Source: Gammaproteobacteria bacterium
Lineage (GTDB): Bacteria > Pseudomonadota > Gammaproteobacteria > Pseudomonadales > Pseudohongiellaceae
NCBI GenBank assembly: GCA_030831165.1
Contig: JAURLP010000011.1
Span: 62,001 to 126,000, forward strand
Length of the DNA stretch: 64,000 bases
Direction: 5' to 3'
Shown here: one piece after another, positions 17,849 through 27,356 of the stretch
Position numbering within the stretch: the stretch's first letter is position 1
Layout: the number at the start of each line of letters is the position of its first letter
Made by a program: the position numbers and the translations under genes
The notes under the pieces: model-generated
What the model was told of the DNA's origin: nothing
The model's database searches: none
The model's input: only the letters and a program-made list of their open reading frames with translations

Positions 17849-18853
17849 ATGCTAAAACCTATACCCCTTCACAATCAAAGCAGTTGGCAAGATAGTCTAT
17901 CTGATCTCATAACCGACCCTCTGGAACTACTTCAATTACTGGGCATTCAACCGGAGCAAATTGATTTAAGCATGGAGGTATTGAGGGAATTTCCGCTACG
18001 AGTGCCACGAAGCTTTGTGAATCGTATGCAGCCATGTGACCCACATGATCCCCTCTTGTTACAGGTTTTGCCACGGCAAAAAGAGTTAGCGAGTTATTCG
18101 GGTTTTATCGCTGACCCTTTAGCTGAACAACAATTTAACCCCAAGCCAGGTTTATTACATAAATATTCTGGGCGCGTACTGCTTATGCCAACCAGTAGTT
18201 GTGCCATTCATTGCCGCTATTGTTTTCGTCGACATTTCCCATATGCAGAAAATCGACCCAATAAAAAACAATGGCTGGAAAGCCTGGAATACATTCTTGC
18301 AGATTCTTCCATTAATGAAATCATCTTAAGTGGTGGCGATCCGCTAGTAATATCTGACAAACATCTGGAATGGTTATTAGAACATTTGACGGCGATTCCA
18401 CACTTGCAACGTGTCAGAATCCATACGCGCTTTCCCGTGGTTATTCCCCAACGCATAAACCAGAACTTTTGCTCACTACTCAGTCGTTATCAACTAAGAT
18501 TTATAATCGTTTTGCACACTAATCATGCCCAGGAGATTGATGGTGACGTTCAGGCTGCTTGTAAGATGCTTAAAGATGTCGGCATAGACTTGTTCAATCA
18601 AAGTGTTTTACTTAAGGGTATTAATGATGATGCTCAGGTATTAGTAAATTTAAGTGAGCGCTTATTTGCTTGCGGAGTTACACCGTACTATTTGCATCTA
18701 CTTGACAAGGTAAAAGGCAGTGGCCACTTTGATGTCGATATTACTACTGCGAAAGTCATAATGAAAAAACTTCGAGCCCTTTTGCCGGGCTATCTAGTCC
18801 CCACATTAGTGTATGAGCAAGTGGGTGAACCAAATAAAACACCAATTCTTTAA
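17849..18853 (+). CDS. epmB: EF-P beta-lysylation protein EpmB (lysine 2,3-aminomutase type)
   Basis: Radical SAM enzyme converting (S)-alpha-lysine to (R)-beta-lysine for EF-P. The 4Fe-4S binding motif CAIHCRYCFRRHFPY is intact; EIILSGGDPLVI and RVRIHTRFPVVIP are hallmark stretches, and GVTPYYLHLLDKVKGSGHF is the PLP/lysine region near the C-terminus. At 334 residues it is the short EpmB form rather than a full KamA. Divergent from efp. Confidence 0.94.
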   Translation: MLKPIPLHNQSSWQDSLSDLITDPLELLQLLGIQPEQIDLSMEVLREFPLRVPRSFVNRMQPCDPHDPLLLQVLPRQKELASYSGFIADPLAEQQFNPKPGLLHKYSGRVLLMPTSSCAIHCRYCFRRHFPYAENRPNKKQWLESLEYILADSSINEIILSGGDPLVISDKHLEWLLEHLTAIPHLQRVRIHTRFPVVIPQRINQNFCSLLSRYQLRFIIVLHTNHAQEIDGDVQAACKMLKDVGIDLFNQSVLLKGINDDAQVLVNLSERLFACGVTPYYLHLLDKVKGSGHFDVDITTAKVIMKKLRALLPGYLVPTLVYEQVGEPNKTPIL

Positions 18854-18922
18854 ATAAAAACCATCCAAAATTTCAATACTGAACTACACTGATTCAAAAT
18901 AATTGCCAAAATATAACGTGCT

Positions 18923-20065
18923 ATGGATAGCCTTGAACCCATCAAAATATTAATTCTTTCCAAGCAAATTTATACGTTCAATAAAATATTAAGCAGCTTA
19001 CGAAATGAAGGTGTTAGTCTAAATGCCCAGGTTGCCAGCAATAAAATTGAGCTCAATAAAAAACTTAAGTTTCAAGTCTGGGACTTAGTTCTTTGTTGCG
19101 ATGACTCACCAGTATCAGCCGATACCTTAGTAAATATAATAAAAAATCAGGGTCTGGAACTACCCGCAATTTTTATTACACTTAAAGAGTCACAATCAAA
19201 AAATTCAGAATTATTGAATATCGGAATAAATGACTGCTTAGCTATTGGTGAAAAAAGAAAAATTATTATCGCTATTAAACGAGAAATTAGTTTACAGCGC
19301 CTTAAGCATAACTATCGACTACTGCAGCTGGAATTCAAGGAACTGGAAAATCGTCACAAGGCAATTCTGGATGCTTCAACCTTTCCGCTTGCATACATAC
19401 AGGACGGCATGCATTTATATTGTAATGAAAGTTATGCTCAGATATTTTCAAATAAAAACTCTCATACAATCAAACAAACTCCTTTGCTGGATCTATTTAA
19501 AAAGGAAAGCAGAGAGCTGCTAAAATTAGCGCTTAGCAAAAAATTGGAAAGTGAACTTAAACTCACTTTTCGCTTGAGCAACCTTCAGGATAGTATTATT
19601 GAGGATGACTCAGAATTAGCTCTTAGCTTCACACCTATAACTTTTAGCGGTCATTCTTGTTTACAATTAATTGCAAAACCTCCAATCGGGAATCCTGCCT
19701 ATTCAGATCAATTACATGTAGCTCGTACTCAAGATTTATTAACGACACTTTATAATAAATGTTTTTTCTATGAAAAAATTGAGCTAGCCGTCAGTAAAGC
19801 AATTAAGCAGCAGCAATATTCATCTCTTCTGATAATACAATTAAATGAATTCCTCGATGTCAAATCTCGTCTTGGCCTTAATAAGGCTAATCAGTTATTA
19901 AGCGATGTTGCCGCTTTTTTAAAAAAATCTATCCAAAAAATATTTTATGCCGCTCGGCTAGATGATTTTGAGTTTGGCCTATTAATCGATAACTGCAAGC
20001 TTACTGCATCAATTGAGCTTGCCAACTTTATAAAACAATCACATAACTACAACCGCTTTACCTAG
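18923..20065 (+). CDS. fimX: FimX-like c-di-GMP signalling protein, N-terminal part of a frameshifted gene
   Basis: Receiver-like domain (IKILILSKQIYTFNKIL...DLVLCCDDSP, no clear phosphoacceptor surroundings), a PAS-like stretch (about 140-250), and the first two thirds of a GGDEF domain with no GGDEF motif (RLDDFEFGLLIDN). The frame stops at TAG 20063, mid-domain; the missing end of the domain (LSCSIGVVVIN) opens one frame over in the next entry. Joined, the two parts are about 692 residues in the order REC-PAS-GGDEF-EAL, the size and layout of Pseudomonas FimX, which lies in the same neighbourhood near psd. FimX controls type IV pili. Confidence 0.7.
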   Translation: MDSLEPIKILILSKQIYTFNKILSSLRNEGVSLNAQVASNKIELNKKLKFQVWDLVLCCDDSPVSADTLVNIIKNQGLELPAIFITLKESQSKNSELLNIGINDCLAIGEKRKIIIAIKREISLQRLKHNYRLLQLEFKELENRHKAILDASTFPLAYIQDGMHLYCNESYAQIFSNKNSHTIKQTPLLDLFKKESRELLKLALSKKLESELKLTFRLSNLQDSIIEDDSELALSFTPITFSGHSCLQLIAKPPIGNPAYSDQLHVARTQDLLTTLYNKCFFYEKIELAVSKAIKQQQYSSLLIIQLNEFLDVKSRLGLNKANQLLSDVAAFLKKSIQKIFYAARLDDFEFGLLIDNCKLTASIELANFIKQSHNYNRFT

Positions 20066-20066
20066 T

Positions 20067-20999
20067 ATGCAGCTAAGCTGTTCGATCGGCGTTGTAGTTA
20101 TTAACGAGAATGCACTCGATGCACAAGATCTCCTTGCAAAAGCACGGGTAAATCAACATAACCAATTTACCGATGTTATTGCATCCATACCTAATGACCA
20201 CCAGCAAAGAGATATAGATACCTTGATCGCTAATATAAAGCTAGCGCTCAAAGAAAAGCGCTTTAAAATACTTTTCCAACCTGTTCTGAGCCTAAAAAAT
20301 GAATATTTTCAAGACTACGAAGTATTCAGCCGTATGTTAGATGCAGAAGGAAACGACATACCTCCAAATGAATATTTACCGGTAGCTAATCTAAGTGGCC
20401 TGGGTGATGAATTAGATAAATTAGTCGTGCGCCTGGCTCTTAATGCGCTCGAGAAAGCTAAAACTAAGCGTATACGCCTCATAATTAATCTAACCAGCAA
20501 TACTTTGCTTAACAAAACATTTTTACCACGATTACGCGAAATGTTGGGCTCAAAACGGATCTCCGCTGAAAAGCTATTGTTTCAGATTAGCGAAACTCAA
20601 GTTTGTAATCATTTGGAATACTGCGCAAATTTCAGTAAGGGACTCAGGGAGCTCGGTTTAGGTCTCATAGTCTGTAACTATGGATGCGTGGTGAAGCCGG
20701 AAAATTATCTTGATGATATTAGGCCAGTATGCGTTAAACTAGACAAAAGTATGATACGAGATTTAGGGTTTAGCCAGTATCAATATAACGAATTGGAACA
20801 CTTATTTGTTGATTTGCATAAAAAACATTTCAAAATAGGCGTGTCGCAAATTGAAGATTTTTCAATGCTACCTGTTATATACAACCTTGGTGCAGATTTT
20901 ATACAAGGCTATTCCATAGAAAGGCCTAAACAGACTATGGATAACAAGTTTATTCAAAATTATGAAATTACTTTAGCCAGCACGGTTTATACTCAATAG
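20067..20999 (+). CDS. fimX: FimX-like protein, C-terminal part (end of GGDEF plus degenerate EAL)
   Basis: Starts inside a GGDEF domain (LSCSIGVVVINENALDAQDLLAKA) and continues through a full EAL domain, RFKILFQPVLSLKNEYFQDYEVFSRML, where EAL reads EVF as FimX has EVL; so it likely binds but does not cleave c-di-GMP. Its ATG lies one base after the stop of the preceding frame (TAGTATG) without a ribosome site. A +1 shift between about 20035 and 20062 would join the two. Either the gene is dead, is read by reinitiation, or the sequence has an error. Confidence 0.7.
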   Translation: MQLSCSIGVVVINENALDAQDLLAKARVNQHNQFTDVIASIPNDHQQRDIDTLIANIKLALKEKRFKILFQPVLSLKNEYFQDYEVFSRMLDAEGNDIPPNEYLPVANLSGLGDELDKLVVRLALNALEKAKTKRIRLIINLTSNTLLNKTFLPRLREMLGSKRISAEKLLFQISETQVCNHLEYCANFSKGLRELGLGLIVCNYGCVVKPENYLDDIRPVCVKLDKSMIRDLGFSQYQYNELEHLFVDLHKKHFKIGVSQIEDFSMLPVIYNLGADFIQGYSIERPKQTMDNKFIQNYEITLASTVYTQ

Positions 21000-21017
21000 C
21001 GGCAAAATTGATTATCT

Positions 21018-22361
21018 ATGTCTCTACCTTTAATACAAAATTTATCTATTAAATATAAAATCGTTTTATGTTTTTCTGGCATCCTTATTTTAGCTTTAAG
21101 TTCTCTATGGCTCCTTACAAAAAATGATCTCAAAGCCAATCTGCAGATGCAGGCTGATGATTTGGGATCAACACTGACAAAACAAATAGCAGAATCTGTC
21201 ATAGAGTTAGTATTAGCTAATGACCTATTAGGCTTGAACGTTGTGATTAGTCAATTGACAAATAGTAACAGTATTAATCAGGTTACTGTCTTTGATGTCG
21301 ACAATAACATATTGGCTCGTTCGGGAGAGAGTTCAGCAAACTCTTTTTTTAACACCCAATACATTGCAGAAATCGCATTACAAAATGCAGTGGCAGGATC
21401 AGTACTATTAGAGTTAAATTTAAGTAACCTGAATGGAAATATTAATAATATTGCAATCTATTTCTGGGGAACACTGACCTTTGGACTCATGCTAGCAATA
21501 ACCACAGCCTTAGGGCTTTCCACACATATTACACAACCATTAAACAACCTGATAAAAGCCATGGAAGACCCTGATGAAAACACTATTAGCCCTGATGAAA
21601 ACAGGCTAGATGAAATCAGTAAAATTCAAGAAGCTTGCAAACGCTTACTGGAAAAATATCAGGATAGTCGATCCCATCAACTAAGTTTATCCGGTTTGAG
21701 CAATAGCAGTACTGCATCCAAACCATCAAGCAAAGTCATGGCAAGTTTACTTATTGTGAAAGTTGTCAATGTCAATACGGCTATCGAGCTATTACATCCT
21801 AGTACTCTATCAAAATTGTTAAATGAATATAATTATTACCTCAAACAAGCTGCCAAGCTATATGGTGGCTCAGTGCAAGGCTTCACCGGTGATAGTGCGT
21901 TGGTATCATTTGATTCTTTGAGTTGTAGTGATGAACATAGTTTTAATGCGATTTGTTGTGCTCAATTATTTTTAAAGCTCATGAACAAAATCAGTCAATT
22001 ACATCATGCTAAAAAGGCTCAAGCATTACAATTTAAGCTAGCAATACATAGTGGTGAAGTTTTTATATCTGTTGACCCCCATAAGGAAAATGATCAGGCA
22101 TTATTGGGGAAGTCGCTGGAAACCAGTTATTATTTATGTAAACAGAGTCAACCAGGCCAACTTTTAATCAGTGAAACAACCTATACACAAGCTGGCGCTG
22201 ATACACGATTGCATACATCTGACAGTTTTGAAATTACGATGCCCACTGATAATATGTCATTCATGGCTTATTTGTTGAATCCGGAAATGGGTTCTTATTC
22301 AGAGCTAATAAATAAACAGTCTCAACACATCCTTCCAAAAATTAAAAATAATGTATCTTAA
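21018..22361 (+). CDS. Membrane sensor with degenerate class III cyclase domain
   Basis: Two membrane helices (about 15-35 and 150-172) flank a roughly 115-residue periplasmic sensor like that of AhpA/YtjB proteins, followed by a HAMP-like linker and a nucleotidyl cyclase homology domain (240-430). The second metal site, GGSVQGFTGDSALVSF, is kept, but the first (normally FADI...F) reads LLIVKVVNVN without Asp, so catalysis is doubtful. It follows fimX by 18 bases and precedes a response regulator by 2, forming an operon. A role in pilus or motility signalling is inference from position. Confidence 0.65.
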   Translation: MSLPLIQNLSIKYKIVLCFSGILILALSSLWLLTKNDLKANLQMQADDLGSTLTKQIAESVIELVLANDLLGLNVVISQLTNSNSINQVTVFDVDNNILARSGESSANSFFNTQYIAEIALQNAVAGSVLLELNLSNLNGNINNIAIYFWGTLTFGLMLAITTALGLSTHITQPLNNLIKAMEDPDENTISPDENRLDEISKIQEACKRLLEKYQDSRSHQLSLSGLSNSSTASKPSSKVMASLLIVKVVNVNTAIELLHPSTLSKLLNEYNYYLKQAAKLYGGSVQGFTGDSALVSFDSLSCSDEHSFNAICCAQLFLKLMNKISQLHHAKKAQALQFKLAIHSGEVFISVDPHKENDQALLGKSLETSYYLCKQSQPGQLLISETTYTQAGADTRLHTSDSFEITMPTDNMSFMAYLLNPEMGSYSELINKQSQHILPKIKNNVS

Positions 22362-22363
22362 CA

Positions 22364-22804
22364 ATGACAGATGACACTTTTAGCGTAGGGCACCCTTTTT
22401 ACTTTCCTACTCAAGTAATTTTACTTGATGATGATGCTGACTTTTTGGAAGGTGTGACCTTGATGCTTAATAAATGCTTAAGCTTTAAGATCTTCCAATC
22501 TGCACAGCAAGCACTAGATTATGTCAATAATGCTTATAAAAATGTCCACATTCAGGAAAGGTGTTATTCGAATTATAAAACAGGCCCTCTTGAGCCTGAT
22601 CCACTAACCCATATTGATATAGATAAATTACACCTTGAAATTTTAAATGGCTCTCGTTTTCAGACTGCTTTTACGGTAATTGTGGACTATTCGATGCCAG
22701 AAATGAATGGTCTTGAATTTTTATTGCAGTTAAAAAATCCTTTCATTAAAAAAGTGTTGCTAACCGGGCAGACTGAGCATCTTGCTCTCTTTTTTAGGCA
22801 GTAA
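22364..22804 (+). pseudogene. Response regulator receiver, 3' end lost at a deletion junction
   Basis: A receiver domain with VILLDDDADFLEG (acidic pocket), VIVDYSMPEMNGLEFL (phosphoacceptor Asp) and VLLTGQ (the conserved Thr/Ser strand), but with an insert of about 40 residues before the phosphoacceptor strand. Directly after VLLTGQ the reading frame enters sequence that is the reverse complement of a TonB-receptor start, and it stops after 13 odd residues (TEHLALFFRQ end). The conserved Lys and the rest of the fold are missing. It starts 2 bases after the cyclase-like gene. Confidence 0.7.
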
Positions 22805-22940
22805 CTAAAATTTCCTGTATGCGATTTGATTGAGAAAAAGCTGGCTGAGAAAAGCTCGGCATGGATAAAACTAAAGAAACAGCTATAGCCAACTTTCCAC
22901 CAAGCCTTTGGTTCTTTAGTCTTTGAATAGGCTCTTTCAT
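22764..22940 (-). pseudogene. Relic of a TonB-dependent receptor: signal peptide and TonB box only
   Basis: On the minus strand an ATG at 22940, five bases after GGAAGAG, opens a 48-codon frame: a basic start (MKEPIQRLKNQRLGGK), a hydrophobic signal core, FSQPAFSQ, then SNRIQEILVTA and a TAA stop. In frame after the stop follows KREQDAQS. TonB receptors of this type read EEIVVTAQKREQD, so the stop is a CAA-to-TAA change. Within about ten codons the sequence turns into the antisense of the response regulator, so the receptor body is deleted. Confidence 0.72.
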
Positions 22941-22965
22941 AACAACTCTTCCTTTGTACTCTCAG

Positions 22966-22984
22966 CTAATTTTAAATTAGCTAA
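22966..22984. repeat. Inverted repeat, AGCTAATT-TTA-AATTAGCT
   Basis: A perfect 8-base AT-rich inverted repeat between the receptor relic and the end of parC. On the minus strand it sits just upstream of the relic's ribosome site. No T-run follows on either strand, so it is not a convincing terminator; an operator for the lost receptor is possible. Confidence 0.35.
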
Positions 22985-23054
22985 ATAGCCCTGCTCCTTT
23001 ATTGGAACTACAATTAATAGACCTTTTGCCTGAAACAGCTGCCAAGGCAATTAA

Positions 23055-25307
23055 CTAATCCTGTATCTCTACCTTATCAACTTTTTGGAAGCCTCTGGGG
23101 AGTTTATTGCCTCGCCTTCCTCTTTCTCCTCGGTAATGTTCAAGATCATTCATACCCAGACTAATATGACGCTTCCCAGAATATATCACAAGGCGTTGAT
23201 CTTGCACTATAACAGCAATAGCAACAACAAACTCTAGTCTTTCAGCTACTCTAGCCGAAGGAATATTAATTATTTTATTGCCTTTGCCTTTTGGTAATTC
23301 AGGCAAATCTTTCAATTTAAACATGAGCATTCTGCCTTCATTGCTGATACTAACAACTTCACTTTCAGCAATATTCTGGATTGGCGACGGCGTTAATACT
23401 TTTCCTCCTTTTGGGACTTTTAGCACGGCTTTGCCTGCACGATTTTTGCTTAAGAAATTCTCTAATTTTGTTATAAATCCATAGCCAGCATCACTTGCCA
23501 CTAAATAATAACCAGAGATATCTCCGATCATTAGTCCTTCAAAACTCGCCCCTGATGGGGGATTAACTCTGCCAGTTAATGGTTCGCCTTGCCCTCGGGC
23601 AGAAGGCAAAGTGTGAGCAGGAACTGTATATGCCCGCCCTGTTGAATCCAGAAATACAGCGCTTTGATTGCTCTTGCCTTTAGCTGCAAGTTTTAATTTA
23701 TCCCCTGATCTGTATGCTAAACTTTCTGGATCTACGTCATGACCTTTAGCTGACCTAACCCAACCTGCTTCAGAAAGCACTATTGTTACAGGGTCAGTGC
23801 CAATTAATTCTGTTTCACTAAACGCTTGAGCTTCTTCTCTAATTACCAACTCTGAACGACGTTCATCGCCGTAAGTTTCAGCATCTTCTTTTATTTCATT
23901 TTTAACCAGTGTTTTTAATCTTGTTTTTGAATCTAATGTGAGCTCAAGACCTTCTCTTTCCTCAGCTAATTCTGACTGCTCGGTCTTTATTTTCATTTCT
24001 TCAAGCTTGGCAAGATTTCGTAACTTTAGCTCTAAAATAGCTTCGGCCTGGATATCGCTTATTTTGAAACGTTTCATCAAAACAGGCTTTGGTTTATCTT
24101 CGGTTCGAATAATTTCAATCACTTCATCGATATTCAAAAACGCAATAAGCAAAGCATCCAGGATATGCATCCTGGCTTTAATTTTTTCCAGTCGATATCT
24201 TAATCGGCGAGTAACTGTTGTAATACGAAAAGTTAGCCATTCTTTTAATAATTTATTTAATGCTTTAACTTGTGGGCGCCCATCAATACCAATCATGTTG
24301 AAATTTACCCGGTAACTTTTCTCTAAATCAGTAGTAGAAAATAAGTGTGCCATTACGCTATCGACATCCACACGATTTGATCGAGGCTCAATGACTATCC
24401 TGGTGGGGTTTTCATGATCTGATTCATCTCTTAAATCAACAATCATGGGTAATTTTTTCTTTTGCATTTGTGCTGCAATTTGTTCCAGAACTTTGCTGCC
24501 AGAAACTTGATATGGAATTGCAGTGATGACAATGTCGCCATTTTCTTTTTGGTATAGGGCGCGACACTTAATCATGCCTTTTCCTGTTTCATATAGTTCT
24601 TGGATATCTACCTTTGGTGTAATTATTTCAGCATTGGTCGGAAAGTCAGGACCCTGAATTATTTCGCAAAGTTCTGCAGTTGTCGCTTTAGGGTTATCCA
24701 GCATATAGATACAAGCTTCGGCAACTTCCTTAAGGTTATGTGGAGGAATATCAGTGGCCATACCCACCGCAATACCACTACCTCCATTTAATAAAACGTT
24801 CGGTAAGCGTGCAGGGAGTATTACTGGCTCTTCCAATTCACCATCAAAGTTCAACTTCCAGTCCACTGTATCCTGTGCCAGCTCTGCCAATAGAACATCT
24901 GCATATTGCTGTAGTCTGGATTCGGTATAGCGCATGGCAGCAAATGATTTAGGATCGTCAGCAGAACCCCAGTTACCCTGCCCGTCTACAATAGGATAGC
25001 GATAGGCAAAGGGTTGGGCCATAAGCACCATCGCTTCATAACAGGCCGAATCACCATGAGGATGGAATTTACCAATAACATCACCAATGGTTCTGGCGGA
25101 TTTTTTAAATTTTGCGCTGGCCTTTAAACCCAGTTCAGACATGGCGTAAACAATTCGCCGCTGAACCGGTTTCAATCCATCACCTATATGTGGCAGTGCT
25201 CTGTCATTGATGACATACATGGAATAGTTTAAATAAGACTGTTCCACAAAATCACGTAATGCGACTTGCTCCATTCCTTCTTCATTCAAGGTGATCATAT
25301 CGGTCAT
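23055..25307 (-). CDS. parC: DNA topoisomerase IV subunit A
   Basis: Cleaves and religates DNA to unlink daughter chromosomes. The catalytic tyrosine is in [10 protein letters not shown] (Y127). The quinolone-determining stretch reads [13 protein letters not shown], with Ser and Glu at the positions equivalent to E. coli Ser80 and Glu84, that is, the unmutated state. The C-terminal beta-pinwheel follows ([32 protein letters not shown]-type blades). Length 750 is normal for ParC. Its partner parE is 55 bases upstream. Confidence 0.96.
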   Translation of the reverse strand: MTDMITLNEEGMEQVALRDFVEQSYLNYSMYVINDRALPHIGDGLKPVQRRIVYAMSELGLKASAKFKKSARTIGDVIGKFHPHGDSACYEAMVLMAQPFAYRYPIVDGQGNWGSADDPKSFAAMRYTESRLQQYADVLLAELAQDTVDWKLNFDGELEEPVILPARLPNVLLNGGSGIAVGMATDIPPHNLKEVAEACIYMLDNPKATTAELCEIIQGPDFPTNAEIITPKVDIQELYETGKGMIKCRALYQKENGDIVITAIPYQVSGSKVLEQIAAQMQKKKLPMIVDLRDESDHENPTRIVIEPRSNRVDVDSVMAHLFSTTDLEKSYRVNFNMIGIDGRPQVKALNKLLKEWLTFRITTVTRRLRYRLEKIKARMHILDALLIAFLNIDEVIEIIRTEDKPKPVLMKRFKISDIQAEAILELKLRNLAKLEEMKIKTEQSELAEEREGLELTLDSKTRLKTLVKNEIKEDAETYGDERRSELVIREEAQAFSETELIGTDPVTIVLSEAGWVRSAKGHDVDPESLAYRSGDKLKLAAKGKSNQSAVFLDSTGRAYTVPAHTLPSARGQGEPLTGRVNPPSGASFEGLMIGDISGYYLVASDAGYGFITKLENFLSKNRAGKAVLKVPKGGKVLTPSPIQNIAESEVVSISNEGRMLMFKLKDLPELPKGKGNKIINIPSARVAERLEFVVAIAVIVQDQRLVIYSGKRHISLGMNDLEHYRGERGRRGNKLPRGFQKVDKVEIQD

Positions 25308-25362
25308 AGTTGTGCTCTTACTTTGTGTTATTGCATTTCAATTATTTAAACTTTGATAATGT

Positions 25363-27261
25363 TTAAAAGTCAGCCTGATTACCGTTTTTCTCTAACCAAC
25401 TTTTCCTGTCCCCGGCACGCTTTTTTGCTAACAACATATCCAGCATTTCCTGGGTTTTGCTAAACTCATCAATGTTCAATTGCACCAGACGTCGAGTATC
25501 TTTATCCATTGTGGTTTCCCGAAGCTGTAAGGGGTTCATTTCACCAAGGCCCTTAAAACGTTGAACATTTACCTTCCCTTTTTTCTTTTCAGCTGCCAGC
25601 CTGTCAAGAATTCCTTGTTTTTCATCATCATCTAGGGCATAAAAAACTTCTTTGCCTATATCAATTCGATAAAGTGGCGGCATGGCAACATAAACATGGC
25701 CTGCTTCAACCAGCGCTCTGAAATGCTGAACAAATAGTGCACAAAGAAGCGTAGCGATATGCAATCCATCTGAATCCGCATCAGCTAAAACACAAATTTT
25801 CCCATAACGTAAGCCTGATAGGTCATTTGAAGCCGGGTCAACACCAATGGCAACAGCAATATCATGAACTTCCTGTGAGGCTAAAATTTCACTTGAGTCA
25901 ACTTCCCAGGTATTTAATATTTTACCGCGCAAAGGCATTATTGCTTGAGTCTCTCTATCCCTAGCTTGCTTTGCTGAACCACCAGCCGAATCTCCTTCGA
26001 CCAAAAACAACTCTCCAGCCATAACATCCTGAGTAGAACAGTCAGCTAATTTTCCAGGCAAAGCTGGTCCCTGTGTGATTTTTTTGCGAACAACTTTTTT
26101 ACTGGCTTTTAATCGGCTTTGAGCATTTTGAATACACATCTCCGCTATGAGCTCAGCTTCATTAGTGTGCTGATTCAACCAGAGACTTAATTTATCTTTA
26201 GCTATGCCAGAAATAAAAACGGCACACTGTCGTGATGAAAGTTTCTCTTTAGTCTGCCCGGAAAATTGAGGATCTAGCATCTTTGCGGAAAGAACATAAC
26301 TACACTTGTCCCAGATATCTTCTGAGCTCAGCTTTAAACCCCGAGGAATCAGGTTTCTAAACTCGCAAAACTCACGAATCGCTTCCAACAAACCCGTTCG
26401 AAAACCATTTACGTGTGTTCCCCCCAGCGCGGTTGGGATCAAGTTAACATAACTTTCAGTAATTAATTCTCCACCTTCTGGCAACCACTGTACCGCCCAG
26501 TCAACAGTCTCATCGTTGCCTTCCATGGTTCCTGTAAAAGGCTCTGCCGGCAAGGTTTCATAACCGGTGGTTGCTTGTTTTAAATAATCAGCCAAGCCAT
26601 CTTCAAAATACCATTCATCACTTTGAGACTTCTCTGCACTAACAGTATTATCTTCAAAGAAGATACGAAGCCCTGGACACAATACCGCTTTGGCCCGAAG
26701 CAAGTGTATTAATTTTGTGATAGAGATATTTGGCGAATCAAAATATTTCGGATTGGGGTAAAACTTTATAATAGTGCCAGTATTGCGTTGTCCTACACTA
26801 TCGATGACTTTTAAATCGCTGGCTTTTTCGCCATCTTTGAAAAGCATGCGGTAGAGCTTTCCATCACGTTTGACAAACACTTCCAAAGAAGTTGAAAGGG
26901 CATTGACCACAGAAACGCCTACTCCATGCAAGCCCCCTGAGTACTTATAGTTTTCGTTTGAAAATTTACCGCCGGCATGAAGCCTGGTTAAGATTAACTC
27001 AACTCCTGGAATTTTTTCTTCAGGATGAATATCAACCGGCATACCTCGACCATCATCATTTACTTCAATGCTGCCGTCCTTATTTAAGGTTACCGTAATT
27101 TCCCTTGCCGAGCCTGCTAAGGCTTCATCAACACTATTATCCAAAACTTCCTGGATCAGGTGATTCGGGCGAGTGGTATCTGTATACATGCCAGGCCTTC
27201 TCCTGACAGGATCTAGGCCGCTCAATACCTCAATTGACTCGGAATTATAATCTTTGCTCAT
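25363..27261 (-). CDS. parE: DNA topoisomerase IV subunit B
   Basis: GHKL-type ATPase subunit of topoisomerase IV. Visible: EVLDNSVDEALAG (ATP-binding Glu/Asn), NDDGRGMPVDIH, GGLHGVGVSVVNAL, the TOPRIM motifs LFLVEGDSAGGSAKQ and ADADSDGLHIATL, and the end motif FKGLGEMNPLQLRETTMD. Length 632 matches ParE rather than the longer GyrB. It is followed by parC and preceded by yqiA across 95 bases. Confidence 0.96.
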   Translation of the reverse strand: MSKDYNSESIEVLSGLDPVRRRPGMYTDTTRPNHLIQEVLDNSVDEALAGSAREITVTLNKDGSIEVNDDGRGMPVDIHPEEKIPGVELILTRLHAGGKFSNENYKYSGGLHGVGVSVVNALSTSLEVFVKRDGKLYRMLFKDGEKASDLKVIDSVGQRNTGTIIKFYPNPKYFDSPNISITKLIHLLRAKAVLCPGLRIFFEDNTVSAEKSQSDEWYFEDGLADYLKQATTGYETLPAEPFTGTMEGNDETVDWAVQWLPEGGELITESYVNLIPTALGGTHVNGFRTGLLEAIREFCEFRNLIPRGLKLSSEDIWDKCSYVLSAKMLDPQFSGQTKEKLSSRQCAVFISGIAKDKLSLWLNQHTNEAELIAEMCIQNAQSRLKASKKVVRKKITQGPALPGKLADCSTQDVMAGELFLVEGDSAGGSAKQARDRETQAIMPLRGKILNTWEVDSSEILASQEVHDIAVAIGVDPASNDLSGLRYGKICVLADADSDGLHIATLLCALFVQHFRALVEAGHVYVAMPPLYRIDIGKEVFYALDDDEKQGILDRLAAEKKKGKVNVQRFKGLGEMNPLQLRETTMDKDTRRLVQLNIDEFSKTQEMLDMLLAKKRAGDRKSWLEKNGNQADF

Positions 27262-27356
27262 CTTGCTCCTAAGGGATTCCCGTTTTTCTTTACTGTTGTA
27301 TACGCCGCTGAGCGCTCATTTCGTTGAGGCTTATTTTAATTCTGAAAATGCTTAAT

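Noticed and set aside
20030-20070. Programmed +1 frameshift joining the two fimX halves
   Set aside because: No prfB-like CTT TGA signal, no internal ribosome site and no slippery heptamer in the right register; mutation or sequence error is simpler.
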